A stretch of DNA of 64,000 bases from Bacteroidales bacterium. Its GTDB lineage: Bacteria; Bacteroidota; Bacteroidia; Bacteroidales; F082. The notes under the pieces were generated by a model. It ran no database searches, was not told where the DNA came from, and was given only the letters and a program-made list of their open reading frames with translations. Made by a program: the position numbers and the translations under genes. Of the stretch, positions 35,029-43,578 are shown in pieces. Positions within the stretch are counted from its first letter, which is position 1; each line of letters opens with the position of its first letter. Where the stretch lies: the NCBI GenBank assembly GCA_028704385.1, contig JAQVLA010000017.1, positions 1 to 64,000 on the forward strand, given 5' to 3'.

Positions 35029-36540
35029 TTATTTCCCAAGAACCACACTTTTCCCTATTCTTCTTTTTAGCTCATAAAGCATATCAGGATTTTCTATTTG
35101 AATCCAATTACAGTTAAAATATTCATCAAAAATGTAACTTCCATTTTGTGATTGATAAATCCACACTCCTTCCTTTGAAGCAATTATAAACTTCTGTGCT
35201 TGAAGACGTAAGGCATAAGATTTAGCTTGAAAATAAGCCTCTTTAAGATCATTTTTTGTCCTAATTTCAAGCTTTGACTCCAAAATCAGTTTGGCATACT
35301 CTTCACCGCGAACAGGATTGGCCCCGAAACAATAGTCTGGATAATACCTTTCGCCCCTTCCCATTTTAACTGGCATCTGCCTAATCCAGTCTGAAAACTC
35401 ATAGCCTAGAAGCACCAATAAAGGTTCAATTAATTGGATTTCAACATCTCTCTCATCTTTCAATTCATCAGTTTCTAATCTGCTTGTAAGCTCCAGCTTT
35501 GGCAAGTCAAATACTCGCTGACCTCCAATTTCAAGCATAGATAATAATTCCTGATATTCGTTATATTTGATTGGATACCCATTGATACCTTGTAAATTTT
35601 TCCTTACTAAGGAATTATTAACCCAAACAGGATTTGACTTAAGGTCAAAATGTGTGAGACGAATTTGCAATTTTATGGGAAGTGTTATTGCAACAGCATT
35701 ATAAAAGTAAAAAAAGGGATCTGCAAAACCATCTATATCCACACGCCACATAGAATGGATATAACTTCTGGGTGACAAGCAATACATCACAACAATATCA
35801 CCTCTTTTTGCTTCAAGATTTCCCTGCCAATAATCCCAACTAAATTTTTCAGCCTTATCCAAAAAATCAAAATTGTTCTTGTTTGCACCTACAAACCATG
35901 CTTTAGAAGGTCTTGGCATTTCATCGTCCAAAGTTTGGTCTATAACATTAAGCGCAAAATCATATAAAAATGCACATAATTCTCCTGGTGATAAACCTGA
36001 AAACTTTCGAAACTCTAACAAAGATTCACAGATTTCGATATAAAACATTGCCCTCGATTCCCAATCCTTTTTTATTGGAACAGGTGGAATAGGGATTTCA
36101 AATTCCTGACAAATATTTTGAAATTTATAATATTCACCATGGAAAACATACGGAAAGAAATACTCAGGGTATAGAGCATAAAGTATATCAGAAATAAAAT
36201 TTATTTTACTTGTCCAATATTCGAAAGAATCTTTTCCTAACAGAACAAAATCATTTATTATTATACCCTCTTCAATCCAATTCCTATAGATTTGTTTCGC
36301 GTTTTCTATAGTAAACTTCTTTTCTGCAAAAAAATCAAAGGCTAAATGAAACCAGTTTATTCTATCTTCCTTTATATATTTATGAAGCTTAAATGCTTTT
36401 AATTGCTCAAGTAATTCATTATTATCGCTAATTTCTAATTCCTGAGCTGTATTCTTAGAATAATTAGACCAGTAGTTAACCTGCTTAATACCAGCATCAG
36501 AACTAGAATAAAGCTCCCAAAGGTATTTATTGAATTTCAT
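35029..36540 (-). CDS. EVE/PUA-like plus HsdR_N-like nuclease, putative type IV restriction protein
   Basis: A 503-residue protein from the ATG at 36540 (MKFNKYLWELYSS); an ATG 17 codons upstream is less likely. Residues 1-210 match nothing recognised. Residues about 213-325 resemble an EVE/PUA-like modified-base-binding domain (AWFVGANKNN, AKRGDIVVMYCLSP, SMWRVDIDG). The C-terminal part (about 365-470) resembles the N-terminal nuclease domain of type I restriction HsdR: ERDVEIQLIEPLLVLLGYE, Asp402 in YYPDYCFG and Glu421-Ser-Lys423 in LILESKLEI, a PD-(D/E)XK arrangement, then AYFQAKSYALRLQAQKF. No methyltransferase is nearby. The gene looks AT-richer than its housekeeping neighbours pth and glyS, suggesting later arrival. 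Cleavage of modified foreign DNA is inferred. Confidence 0.72.
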   Translation of the reverse strand: MKFNKYLWELYSSSDAGIKQVNYWSNYSKNTAQELEISDNNELLEQLKAFKLHKYIKEDRINWFHLAFDFFAEKKFTIENAKQIYRNWIEEGIIINDFVLLGKDSFEYWTSKINFISDILYALYPEYFFPYVFHGEYYKFQNICQEFEIPIPPVPIKKDWESRAMFYIEICESLLEFRKFSGLSPGELCAFLYDFALNVIDQTLDDEMPRPSKAWFVGANKNNFDFLDKAEKFSWDYWQGNLEAKRGDIVVMYCLSPRSYIHSMWRVDIDGFADPFFYFYNAVAITLPIKLQIRLTHFDLKSNPVWVNNSLVRKNLQGINGYPIKYNEYQELLSMLEIGGQRVFDLPKLELTSRLETDELKDERDVEIQLIEPLLVLLGYEFSDWIRQMPVKMGRGERYYPDYCFGANPVRGEEYAKLILESKLEIRTKNDLKEAYFQAKSYALRLQAQKFIIASKEGVWIYQSQNGSYIFDEYFNCNWIQIENPDMLYELKRRIGKSVVLGK

Positions 36541-36579
36541 AAATGATTTTGAGTGAATTGAATGAAACTCAAAAATAAC

Positions 36580-36611
36580 AAAAAACCCCACTGCCTAAAA
36601 CGACAATGGGG
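36580..36611 (-). terminator. Rho-independent terminator of glyS
   Basis: On the minus strand, CCCCATTG pairs with CAGTGGGG around a 10-base loop and is followed by six Ts. It lies 21 bases past the glyS stop codon. Confidence 0.88.
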
Positions 36612-36631
36612 CATTATTTTCCAAGTAAAGC

Positions 36632-38158
36632 CTACTTCACGGGCTTGATTTTTTTCCGAATAATGGCAGCCAACTCAGCAATTGCCACCCGTTCTTGTTG
36701 CATTGTATCTCTTTCGCGAATCGTTACCGTATTATCTTCCAAACTCTGATGATCAATGGTAATGCAATACGGCGTACCGATGGTGTCGTGTCTTCTGTAA
36801 CGCTTGCCAATAGCATCTTTTTCTTCGTAATGACACATAAAGTCTTCCTGCAATTCAGCCAGAATTTCACGGGCCTTCTCGGGCAGTCCGTCTTTTTTCA
36901 TCAAGGGCAATATGGCAGCTTTATAGGGAGCCAGCACGGGCGGAAGCTTAAGTACTACGCGCTCGCTGCCATCCTCCAGTTTTTCTTCGTTGTAGGCATG
37001 ACTCAACACGGCTAAAAACATCCGGTCGAGGCCAATAGATGTTTCAACAACATAAGGCACATAACTCTCATTGGTCTCAGGATCAAAATATTGTATTTTT
37101 TTTCCTGAATACTGCTGATGTGCACTCAAATCGAAATCGGTGCGGGAGTGTATCCCTTCAAGCTCTTTGAAGCCAAACGGAAACTCAAATTCGATGTCAG
37201 CAGCGGCATTGGCATAATGAGCCAGTTTTTCATGATCGTGAAAGCGATATTTATCAGCCGGGATGCCTAACGAAAGATGCCATTTCATTCGTTGATCCTT
37301 CCAGTATTCGTACCATTTCATCTCTTCGCCGGGGCGAACAAAATACTGCATTTCCATTTGTTCAAACTCACGCATCCGGAAGATAAACTGACGGGCTACA
37401 ATCTCATTGCGAAAAGCCTTACCGGTTTGGGCAATTCCAAACGGAAGCTTCATCCGGCCTGTTTTTTGTACGTTGAGGTAGTTAACAAAAATCCCCTGTG
37501 CCGTTTCGGGACGTAAATAAATCTCGTTAGCGCCATCTGCCGTAGAGCCCATTTTAGTCGAAAACATCAAATTAAACTGACGAACCTCAGTCCAATTGCG
37601 CGAACCGGAAATGGGGCAAACAATCCCAAGCTCTTCAATCTGTTTTTTAATGTCATCCAGTTCATTGTTTTCGAGTGACTGATAAAAACGCTTGCTGATT
37701 TCATTGATCTGCTGCTGATAATCAAGTACACGTTGATTCGTTTCACGAAACTGTTTTTCGTCAAATGCTTCACCAAAACGCTTGTGGGCTTTCTCAATTT
37801 CTTTGTTGATCTTCCCTTCAATTTTTTCCATATGGTCTTCGATCAGCACATCGGCACGATATCGTTTTTTGGAATCCTTGTTGTCGATCAGCGGATCATT
37901 AAAAGCATCCACATGTCCCGAAGCTTTCCAGGTGGTGGGGTGCATAAAAATGGCCGCATCGATACCCACAATATTTTCGTGGTATTGCACCATTGATTTC
38001 CACCAATACTGACGAATATTGTTTTTTAGTTCAACGCCGTTCTGACCATAATCATATACCGCACTTAATCCGTCATACAGCTCACTCGACTGGAAAACAA
38101 ACCCATACTCCTTGGCATGGGCAGTTATTTTCTTAAAAAAATCTTCCTGGTTTATCAT
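36632..38158 (-). CDS. glyS: Glycyl-tRNA synthetase (alpha2 type)
   Basis: About 508 residues from the ATG at 38158 (MINQEDFFKK), favoured over an upstream ATG at 38206 that would extend into the terminator side. Class II synthetase motifs are visible: YDYGQNGVELKNNIRQYWWK near the start, motif 2 around FGIAQTGKAFRNEI with the MREFEQMEMQYF segment, and motif 3 VVETSIGLDRMFL. The C-terminal anticodon-binding domain follows (LAPYKAAILPL). It is the eukaryote/Bacteroidota-type homodimer form and not the tetrameric alpha/beta enzyme. Confidence 0.96.
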   Translation of the reverse strand: MINQEDFFKKITAHAKEYGFVFQSSELYDGLSAVYDYGQNGVELKNNIRQYWWKSMVQYHENIVGIDAAIFMHPTTWKASGHVDAFNDPLIDNKDSKKRYRADVLIEDHMEKIEGKINKEIEKAHKRFGEAFDEKQFRETNQRVLDYQQQINEISKRFYQSLENNELDDIKKQIEELGIVCPISGSRNWTEVRQFNLMFSTKMGSTADGANEIYLRPETAQGIFVNYLNVQKTGRMKLPFGIAQTGKAFRNEIVARQFIFRMREFEQMEMQYFVRPGEEMKWYEYWKDQRMKWHLSLGIPADKYRFHDHEKLAHYANAAADIEFEFPFGFKELEGIHSRTDFDLSAHQQYSGKKIQYFDPETNESYVPYVVETSIGLDRMFLAVLSHAYNEEKLEDGSERVVLKLPPVLAPYKAAILPLMKKDGLPEKAREILAELQEDFMCHYEEKDAIGKRYRRHDTIGTPYCITIDHQSLEDNTVTIRERDTMQQERVAIAELAAIIRKKIKPVK

Positions 38159-38203
38159 GGCGGCAAAAATAGGAAATTGAAGCGTGCACCAGATGTTAAA
38201 ACA

Positions 38204-38232
38204 CAAAAAAAGAGGCCTGTACCAGACCTCTT
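38204..38232 (-). terminator. Rho-independent terminator after queA
   Basis: On the minus strand, a 10-base stem AAGAGGTCTG with CAGGCCTCTT (one U-G pair), a GTA loop and a T tract, 26 bases past the queA stop. Confidence 0.88.
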
Positions 38233-38257
38233 AGTATAATTTTTCGTTGCTGATGAT

Positions 38258-39307
38258 TTACAGGATCAACATGGCATCACCATAAGTAAAGAAACGATAT
38301 TTCTGAGCTACGGCCTCTTTGTAGGCTTTCATCAAAAAATCATAATCTGCAAAAGCAGCCACCTGCATCATCATGGGCGATTTGGGCAAATGGAAATTAG
38401 TAACCATAGCATCTGCCAAGTTAAACTCATAAGGTGGAAAAATAAATTTGTTAGTCCATTGATTAATGGACTTCACCCTGCCATTGATGTTTACGGCAGT
38501 TTCCAGAGCTTTCATGGTGGTGGTTCCAATGGCAACCACATTGCTTCGGCGGTCTTTGGCATCGTTGATGATGATGGCATTTTCATCGGTCAGAAACATC
38601 TCTTCCGAATCCATTTTGTGTTTGGTAAGGTCTTCTACCTCAATATTTCTGAAGTTGCCCATGCCGGCATGTAAGGTAACTTCGGCAAAAGAAACCCCGA
38701 TAAGCTCAAGCCTTTTCATCAGCTCACGGCTAAAGTGCATGCCGGCTGTTGGGGCAGCAATGGCACCTTCGTGTTTAGCAAAGATGGTCTGATAGCGCTC
38801 GGCATCTTCGGGTTCAACCGGCCGATCGTGGATCTTTGGCAAAGGTGTTTTGCCAAGGGTTTGAATGGTCTTTTTGAATTCTTCGTAAGGACCATCAAAC
38901 AAAAACCTGAGTGTGCGTCCGCGCGAAGTGGTATTGTCGATCACCTCAGCTACAAGTGATTCATCCTCGCCAAAATACAATTTGTTGCCAATACGGATTT
39001 TGCGTGCAGGATCAACCAACACATCCCAAAGGCGGCTCTCGCGATTTAATTCACGAAGCAAAAAGACTTCGATTTTGGCACCAGTCTTTTCTTTTTCGCC
39101 ATACAATCTGGCCGGAAAAACCTTGGTATTATTCAGGACAAACACATCACCATCCTTAAAATATTCAAGGATGTCTTTAAAGATGCGGTGCTCAATCGTT
39201 TTGTCTTTTCGGTGCAGCACCATCAAGCGCGATTCGTCTCTGTTTTTTGGGGGATAACTGGCAATAAGATTAGGGGGCAGGTTAAACCTGAATTGCGATA
39301 ATTTCAT
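38258..39307 (-). CDS. queA: S-adenosylmethionine:tRNA ribosyltransferase-isomerase
   Basis: A 349-residue enzyme of queuosine synthesis that transfers and rearranges the ribose of SAM onto 7-aminomethyl-7-deazaguanine in tRNA. Family motifs are [74 protein letters not shown] and [14 protein letters not shown]-like [10 protein letters not shown]. Length is canonical. It lies 148 bases downstream of truB on the same strand, so both RNA-modification genes may share a transcript. Confidence 0.96.
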   Translation of the reverse strand: MKLSQFRFNLPPNLIASYPPKNRDESRLMVLHRKDKTIEHRIFKDILEYFKDGDVFVLNNTKVFPARLYGEKEKTGAKIEVFLLRELNRESRLWDVLVDPARKIRIGNKLYFGEDESLVAEVIDNTTSRGRTLRFLFDGPYEEFKKTIQTLGKTPLPKIHDRPVEPEDAERYQTIFAKHEGAIAAPTAGMHFSRELMKRLELIGVSFAEVTLHAGMGNFRNIEVEDLTKHKMDSEEMFLTDENAIIINDAKDRRSNVVAIGTTTMKALETAVNINGRVKSINQWTNKFIFPPYEFNLADAMVTNFHLPKSPMMMQVAAFADYDFLMKAYKEAVAQKYRFFTYGDAMLIL

Positions 39308-39455
39308 TTGCTTAATTAATTAAATCCAACTTCCTTCTTACTAAAATTCCTCGGGTAAAATAAGCATGGCTCTAGAATGGGATTGCAAAGGTAACCCAAT
39401 ATCATGCCGAAGTCAAGTGTTTGAGAAGCTTTATGCCAGGCACAAAGAAAAAAAA

Positions 39456-40160
39456 TCATTCCGTGGATTGAGCTGTTCCAATAATCTTAGCTTTGATTTG
39501 ATCTGGAGTTATCGCATCTGCTACATTAAACTCTCCTATCTGTGTGCGCCTCAGGCTGGTAAGATAGGCTCCGCTTTGCAGTGCCCTGCCAAAATCATGT
39601 GCCAGGCTTCGGATATAGGTTCCTTTGCTACAATTGGTTTCGAATGAGATTTCCGGAAAGTTTTTCTGGTTCAGCTCCAACCGATGAATAAAAATGGTGC
39701 GCGGATTGAGTTTTACCTCCTGCTGCTTCCGTGCATAATCGAAAGCCCGCTTGCCATCCACTTTGATGGCCGAAAAGTTGGGTGGCATTTGTTGTTGCTC
39801 GCCCAAAAACTGCTTGCGTACTGCTTCAATCATTTCGGAGCTGATATGAGCTGTTGGATATACGGCATCCGGCTCTGTTTCGCCATCATAGGAAGGAGTA
39901 GTTTTGCCTAACAAAAAAGTGCCCGTATAAACCTTGTCCTGATCCTGAAACTCCTGGATACGTTTGGTCATTTTCCCGGTACATAAAATCAGCAACCCAC
40001 TTGCCAAAGGATCGAGCGTGCCGGCATGACCTACTTTTAGCTTATGAATCTGATGAAAGCGTTTGATGAGCGAGCGAACAAAATTAACTACATCAAAAGA
40101 AGTCCAGCCTACGGGCTTATCAATTAGCAGTACCTCACCTTCTTCGAAATGAAACTCCAT
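39456..40160 (-). CDS. truB: tRNA pseudouridine-55 synthase
   Basis: A 234-residue enzyme that makes pseudouridine 55 in the T loop of tRNAs. The catalytic aspartate lies in GHAGTLDPLASGLL; LIDKPVGWTSFDVV, TYDGE-like PSYDGETEP, PPNFSAIKVDGKRAFDYAR and CSKGTYIRSLAHDFG complete the family set. It is the short Bacteroidota form without a long C-terminal PUA extension. The gene touches uppP by one base, indicating translational coupling. Confidence 0.96.
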   Translation of the reverse strand: MEFHFEEGEVLLIDKPVGWTSFDVVNFVRSLIKRFHQIHKLKVGHAGTLDPLASGLLILCTGKMTKRIQEFQDQDKVYTGTFLLGKTTPSYDGETEPDAVYPTAHISSEMIEAVRKQFLGEQQQMPPNFSAIKVDGKRAFDYARKQQEVKLNPRTIFIHRLELNQKNFPEISFETNCSKGTYIRSLAHDFGRALQSGAYLTSLRRTQIGEFNVADAITPDQIKAKIIGTAQSTE

Positions 40161-40939
40161 TATACCAGGCTTAAATCATAGCCGAGTGCCAGCATAAGCA
40201 GGATAGCAACTCCAACCACTATGCGATAATAACCAAAAACTTTAAATCCATATTTGGTTACAAAACTGATAAAGGTTTTGATGGCAATCAGCGCTACTAC
40301 AAAGGCAACCACATTACCTATCAGCAGACTGGTGATATGGGTGCTTTCAATCACTTCATAATTTTGAAACAATTTGTATCCGGCAGCGGCAAACATGGTA
40401 GGAACAGCCAAAAAAAACGAAAACTCGGCTGCATCCTTACGGCTCATTTTTTGTGTCATTCCGCCAATGATGGTAGCGGCTGAACGCGAAACACCCGGAA
40501 TCATTGCAATACACTGATATAAACCAATCTTAAAGGCTGAAGGATATGAAAGCGTATTGATTTTGGGCGTTTTTTCGAACCATTTATCAACAAAAATCAA
40601 TACAATACCTCCCAAAACCAGCATCACAGCCACAACAACTACATTTTCGAGCAAGCTATCAATGAAATCACTGGCCATCAATCCAATTATTGCGGCAGGG
40701 ATAAAAGCTACAAAAAGCTTATAATAAAATTGCAGTGATTGAAAAAAGCGTTTCCAATACAATACTATGACCGATAAGATTGCCCCAAACTGAATGTTTA
40801 CTGTGAAGGCTTTAACAAAATCATCGATCTCTGTTCCAAGCAATTCCTGGGTGATGATCATATGCCCGGTAGAAGAAACAGGCAAAAACTCGGTGATGCC
40901 TTCAACGATGGCAATGATAATAATTTCAAATAAGGTCAT
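40160..40939 (-). CDS. uppP: Undecaprenyl-diphosphate phosphatase
   Basis: A 259-residue multi-helix membrane enzyme. The conserved [15 protein letters not shown] and [14 protein letters not shown] motifs form its active site. It dephosphorylates undecaprenyl diphosphate and so recycles the lipid carrier used by peptidoglycan and by the polysaccharide locus at the left of this window. It lies within the ftsX-DUF3098-uppP-truB string, an order often kept in Bacteroidota. Confidence 0.96.
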   Translation of the reverse strand: MTLFEIIIIAIVEGITEFLPVSSTGHMIITQELLGTEIDDFVKAFTVNIQFGAILSVIVLYWKRFFQSLQFYYKLFVAFIPAAIIGLMASDFIDSLLENVVVVAVMLVLGGIVLIFVDKWFEKTPKINTLSYPSAFKIGLYQCIAMIPGVSRSAATIIGGMTQKMSRKDAAEFSFFLAVPTMFAAAGYKLFQNYEVIESTHITSLLIGNVVAFVVALIAIKTFISFVTKYGFKVFGYYRIVVGVAILLMLALGYDLSLV

Positions 40940-40945
40940 GTGATT

Positions 40946-41221
40946 TTAGGCTTTCGGTTTTTTCATGATAGCATAAATCTGAATCACAAAACCGGCAAGC
41001 ACTAATACTGGAGCCAGCGTCCAACGCTGAAAGTTGAATATTTTATCGCTATACACATCCGGGTCGTCCGAACCTCCGCCAATCATGAGCAAAAAACCAA
41101 GTGCAAGCACCGCCAGGCCAATAAAGACCCACTTATAGTTTTCGCGCGTAAAGGCAAATGCATCTGATTTCGAAAGCTGATCAGGTTTGGATTCCGGAAC
41201 TTGATTTATGGATTTCTTCAT
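40946..41221 (-). CDS. DUF3098 small membrane protein
   Basis: A 91-residue protein with a polar N-terminus and two predicted helices (WVFIGLAVLALGFLLMIGGG and LAPVLVLAGFVIQIYAIM) around the loop SDDPDVYSDKIFNFQRW. This pattern matches DUF3098, a Bacteroidota-specific family of unknown function usually beside ftsX. It is six bases upstream of uppP. Confidence 0.88.
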   Translation of the reverse strand: MKKSINQVPESKPDQLSKSDAFAFTRENYKWVFIGLAVLALGFLLMIGGGSDDPDVYSDKIFNFQRWTLAPVLVLAGFVIQIYAIMKKPKA

Positions 41222-41358
41222 GACTTAAACTATTCAGGATGAAAAATGAAAAGATTGAAAATTGGGTCAAAAATACAATATTCTATCATATCAGCCTGCT
41301 TCAAAAAACTGGACAGTTCTTAATTGGTGTTAATTGTGGACAAAAATTTTAAATGGAT

Positions 41359-42243
41359 TCAGGCAAAAAGTTTCTCCGTCTTACTCCTTAAATACTTATT
41401 GATGGCCAGTTGTGTGGATATGCCTGTAAGCAACATTCCCAGTATAAAAATAGCTGCATACAGCAAAATAACACGGGCTGTATCCTGCAATAATAGCAGT
41501 TCGGGCAAATTATTTACTGCCACATATAGCACCAGATTAAGCAATACGATTGCAAGTAATGCACCCAATACCCCTTGTAATATTCCACTCCAGACAAAAG
41601 GCCTCCGGATGAACCCTTCGGTAGCTCCAACAAGCTGCATACTTTTTACCAAAAAACGTTTGGCATAAACAGACAAACGTATCGTATTGTTTATTAACGC
41701 AATAGATATAACAAGTAATAGTAAACTCAGAAAAAACAAAACCATCCCAATACGTTGTACATTTTGATTGATCAGATGAACCAGGGATTTTTGGTAAAAT
41801 ACTTCCTTCACAATAGGCTGCTGCATCAGCTCGTCAGCAATCACCGCAAGACTGTCATTATTTGCCCAGGCTGCTTTGAACCGAACATCCACGGATGGAA
41901 GCAAAGGATTTTCCTCATCGCCGAGCCACTGAATAAAATCCTCACCCAAATCGGCACTTAAGCGGCGGGTAGCTTCCTCTTTGGTGATATAAGCTGCCGA
42001 TTTAACATAGGGTGTGGCATCCAGCATTTTCTGCATCCTGATAATCTCAGCTTCCTTCACATCTGGTTTCATAATAATTTCAAAACCAATATTTTCGCGT
42101 ATATGTTCCGACAGCTTTTGTGCATGTAAAACCAGCAAACCCAAAAGGCCTAACATAAACAACACCAGCATAATACTTGCTACTGAAGTGATATATGAAC
42201 CCGTTAGTTGGCGCCTACTGCTTTTTTCAGCTTGCTGTTGCAT
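41359..42243 (-). CDS. ftsX: Cell division permease-like protein FtsX
   Basis: A 294-residue protein with four membrane helices: one near residues 20-42, a large extracytoplasmic domain (residues 45-165), then three helices (residues 170-290) with the SVYAKRFLVKSMQLVGATEGFIRRPF loop. FtsX pairs with the ATPase FtsE to control cell-wall hydrolases at division; ftsE is not in this window. It is the first gene of the ftsX-DUF3098-uppP-truB-queA series. Confidence 0.93.
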   Translation of the reverse strand: MQQQAEKSSRRQLTGSYITSVASIMLVLFMLGLLGLLVLHAQKLSEHIRENIGFEIIMKPDVKEAEIIRMQKMLDATPYVKSAAYITKEEATRRLSADLGEDFIQWLGDEENPLLPSVDVRFKAAWANNDSLAVIADELMQQPIVKEVFYQKSLVHLINQNVQRIGMVLFFLSLLLLVISIALINNTIRLSVYAKRFLVKSMQLVGATEGFIRRPFVWSGILQGVLGALLAIVLLNLVLYVAVNNLPELLLLQDTARVILLYAAIFILGMLLTGISTQLAINKYLRSKTEKLFA

Positions 42244-42450
42244 AATCTATTGGATTTGCGACAAAAATACATTTTTTTAAGATTACTCCTTTTTCCGGAA
42301 ATATTGTTGTTGGTATCAGACTATAAAAATGCATTACCTTTTTATCGGTTTCAAATTGCGTAAAATTACGGGGTGCCACCTGTTTTAAAAAGCAGAATAT
42401 CCATTGTGAAATTAGTAACAATGAACCTGTTTTTGTATTATTGACTGATG

Positions 42451-42458
42451 TACTTTTG
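42451..42458 (+). promoter_or_regulatory. Candidate -7 element of the hydrogenase operon
   Basis: TACTTTTG fits TAnnTTTG, 55 bases before the first start codon. Upstream TTTG copies exist but at a shorter spacing than the usual 19-21 bases, so the -33 element is unsure. Confidence 0.55.
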
Positions 42459-42459
42459 C

Positions 42460-42485
42460 ATTGTGATTGTTAATTCTATCACAAT
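42460..42485. promoter_or_regulatory. Rex-like operator of the hydrogenase operon
   Basis: A perfect inverted repeat, ATTGTGAT-N10-ATCACAAT, overlaps the expected transcription start. Inside it, TTGTTAATTCTATCACAA (42467-42484) agrees with the 18-base Rex consensus TTGTGAA-N4-TTCACAA at 12 of 14 half-site positions. Rex is an NADH-sensing repressor that controls hydrogenase genes in other anaerobes. The site position suits repression. The match is visual and other redox regulators are possible. Confidence 0.55.
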
Positions 42486-42512
42486 AAGTCAAACCCAAAA
42501 AAACTTAAGACA

Positions 42513-43031
42513 ATGGCAAAAGCAAAAATTTTAGTAGTTGACGACGACATGGATGTGATCACCATGCTGGAACAAATTCTTATCAACGAAGGATATGAAG
42601 TAATATCAGCTTTTAACAAGCAGGAAGGCCTGGAAAAAGCATTACAGGAAAAACCAGATCTGGCCATCCTGGATGTTATGATGACCACACATTACGAAGG
42701 CTTCGAAATGGCTCGTGAGTTTGTTGACAATCCCAAGTTGGCAAGCATCCCCACCCTGATAGAAACCTCTATCGAAGTGCTGATGACCACCAAAGCCAGT
42801 GTACAGGCGATGGCTCGTGAGTTTCGTAACGACCCTAATTACAAGGAATTACAGGTAATTCTGATTCGTGATATCGTTACCGGAAACTCTGGTATTGATT
42901 ATCGTGCCGAGGACGGCAGGTCAGTATGGGTTCCGGTTAATGGATTTATCCGTAAACCTGTTGACAAAAACAGAGTATTGCCCGAAGTAGAACGTTTGTT
43001 GGCTAAAAAAACCACTCAACCAACAGCCTGA
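42513..43031 (+). CDS. Response regulator with extended receiver domain
   Basis: A 172-residue single-domain receiver. The acidic pair and phosphoacceptor are clear: VVDDDMDV near residue 9 and Asp54 in LAILDVMMT, with the conserved Lys in FIRKPVDK close to the end. Between them lies about 45 extra residues with an internal echo (MAREFVDNPK and MAREFRNDPN), absent from ordinary CheY-like proteins. There is no output domain. As first gene of the hydrogenase operon, it probably takes part in the phosphorelay with the histidine kinases encoded at 47289 and 49706. Confidence 0.85.
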   Translation: MAKAKILVVDDDMDVITMLEQILINEGYEVISAFNKQEGLEKALQEKPDLAILDVMMTTHYEGFEMAREFVDNPKLASIPTLIETSIEVLMTTKASVQAMAREFRNDPNYKELQVILIRDIVTGNSGIDYRAEDGRSVWVPVNGFIRKPVDKNRVLPEVERLLAKKTTQPTA

Positions 43032-43111
43032 GCCTGTAAAATCACAAGCAGGAGACAGCATATTAAGCTGCTACAAACCAATGCCCGAATGTTAAAATTG
43101 AAATATAAGTT

Positions 43112-43576
43112 ATGAAAACCACTGTTCAGGAAATTTTAGACCAGTATCCGGGTGCAGGCCGCGACAGCCTGATTCCCATTCTGCAACAGGTGCAGGAAAA
43201 AATTGGTTTCTTATCCGAAGAATCTGTGATTGAGGTAGGAAAATATTTAAAAATGCCTGCCAGCAAGATCTTTGGAGTTGCAACTTTTTACAACCAGTTC
43301 AGATTTAATCAGCCCGGAAAATACCACGTCCAGGTATGTCGTGGAACCGCCTGTCATGTGCTGGGTTCTGCAACCGTGCTCGATGAAATTGAAAAGCAGC
43401 TTAAAGTAAAAGCCGGCCAAACGACCAAAGACAAGCTCTTTAGCCTGGAGGTTGTCGCTTGTATTGGTGCTTGCGGATTAGCCCCTGTTATCAATATCAA
43501 CGGCGAGTTCCATGCCAAAGTCACAATCGATTCAATCCAGTCAATTTTTGATTCTTACAGAAACAGGGAGGAATAA
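43112..43576 (+). CDS. hydC: [FeFe]-hydrogenase small subunit, NuoE-like (HydC)
   Basis: A 154-residue thioredoxin-fold [2Fe-2S] protein. The four cysteine positions are seen in VQVCRGTACHVLG and VVACIGACGLAPV. VATFYNQFRFNQPGKY is the family hallmark of NuoE-type subunits. In trimeric hydrogenases it carries electrons between the NAD site of HydB and the rest of the complex. It lies two bases upstream of hydB and is cotranscribed. Confidence 0.94.
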   Translation: MKTTVQEILDQYPGAGRDSLIPILQQVQEKIGFLSEESVIEVGKYLKMPASKIFGVATFYNQFRFNQPGKYHVQVCRGTACHVLGSATVLDEIEKQLKVKAGQTTKDKLFSLEVVACIGACGLAPVININGEFHAKVTIDSIQSIFDSYRNREE

Positions 43577-43578
43577 GC

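Noticed and set aside
42460-42485. A CRP/FNR-type operator upstream of the hydrogenase operon
   Set aside because: The TGTGA and TCACA halves are separated by 12 bases where CRP needs six, and TTGAT-N4-ATCAA is absent; the Rex reading fits better.
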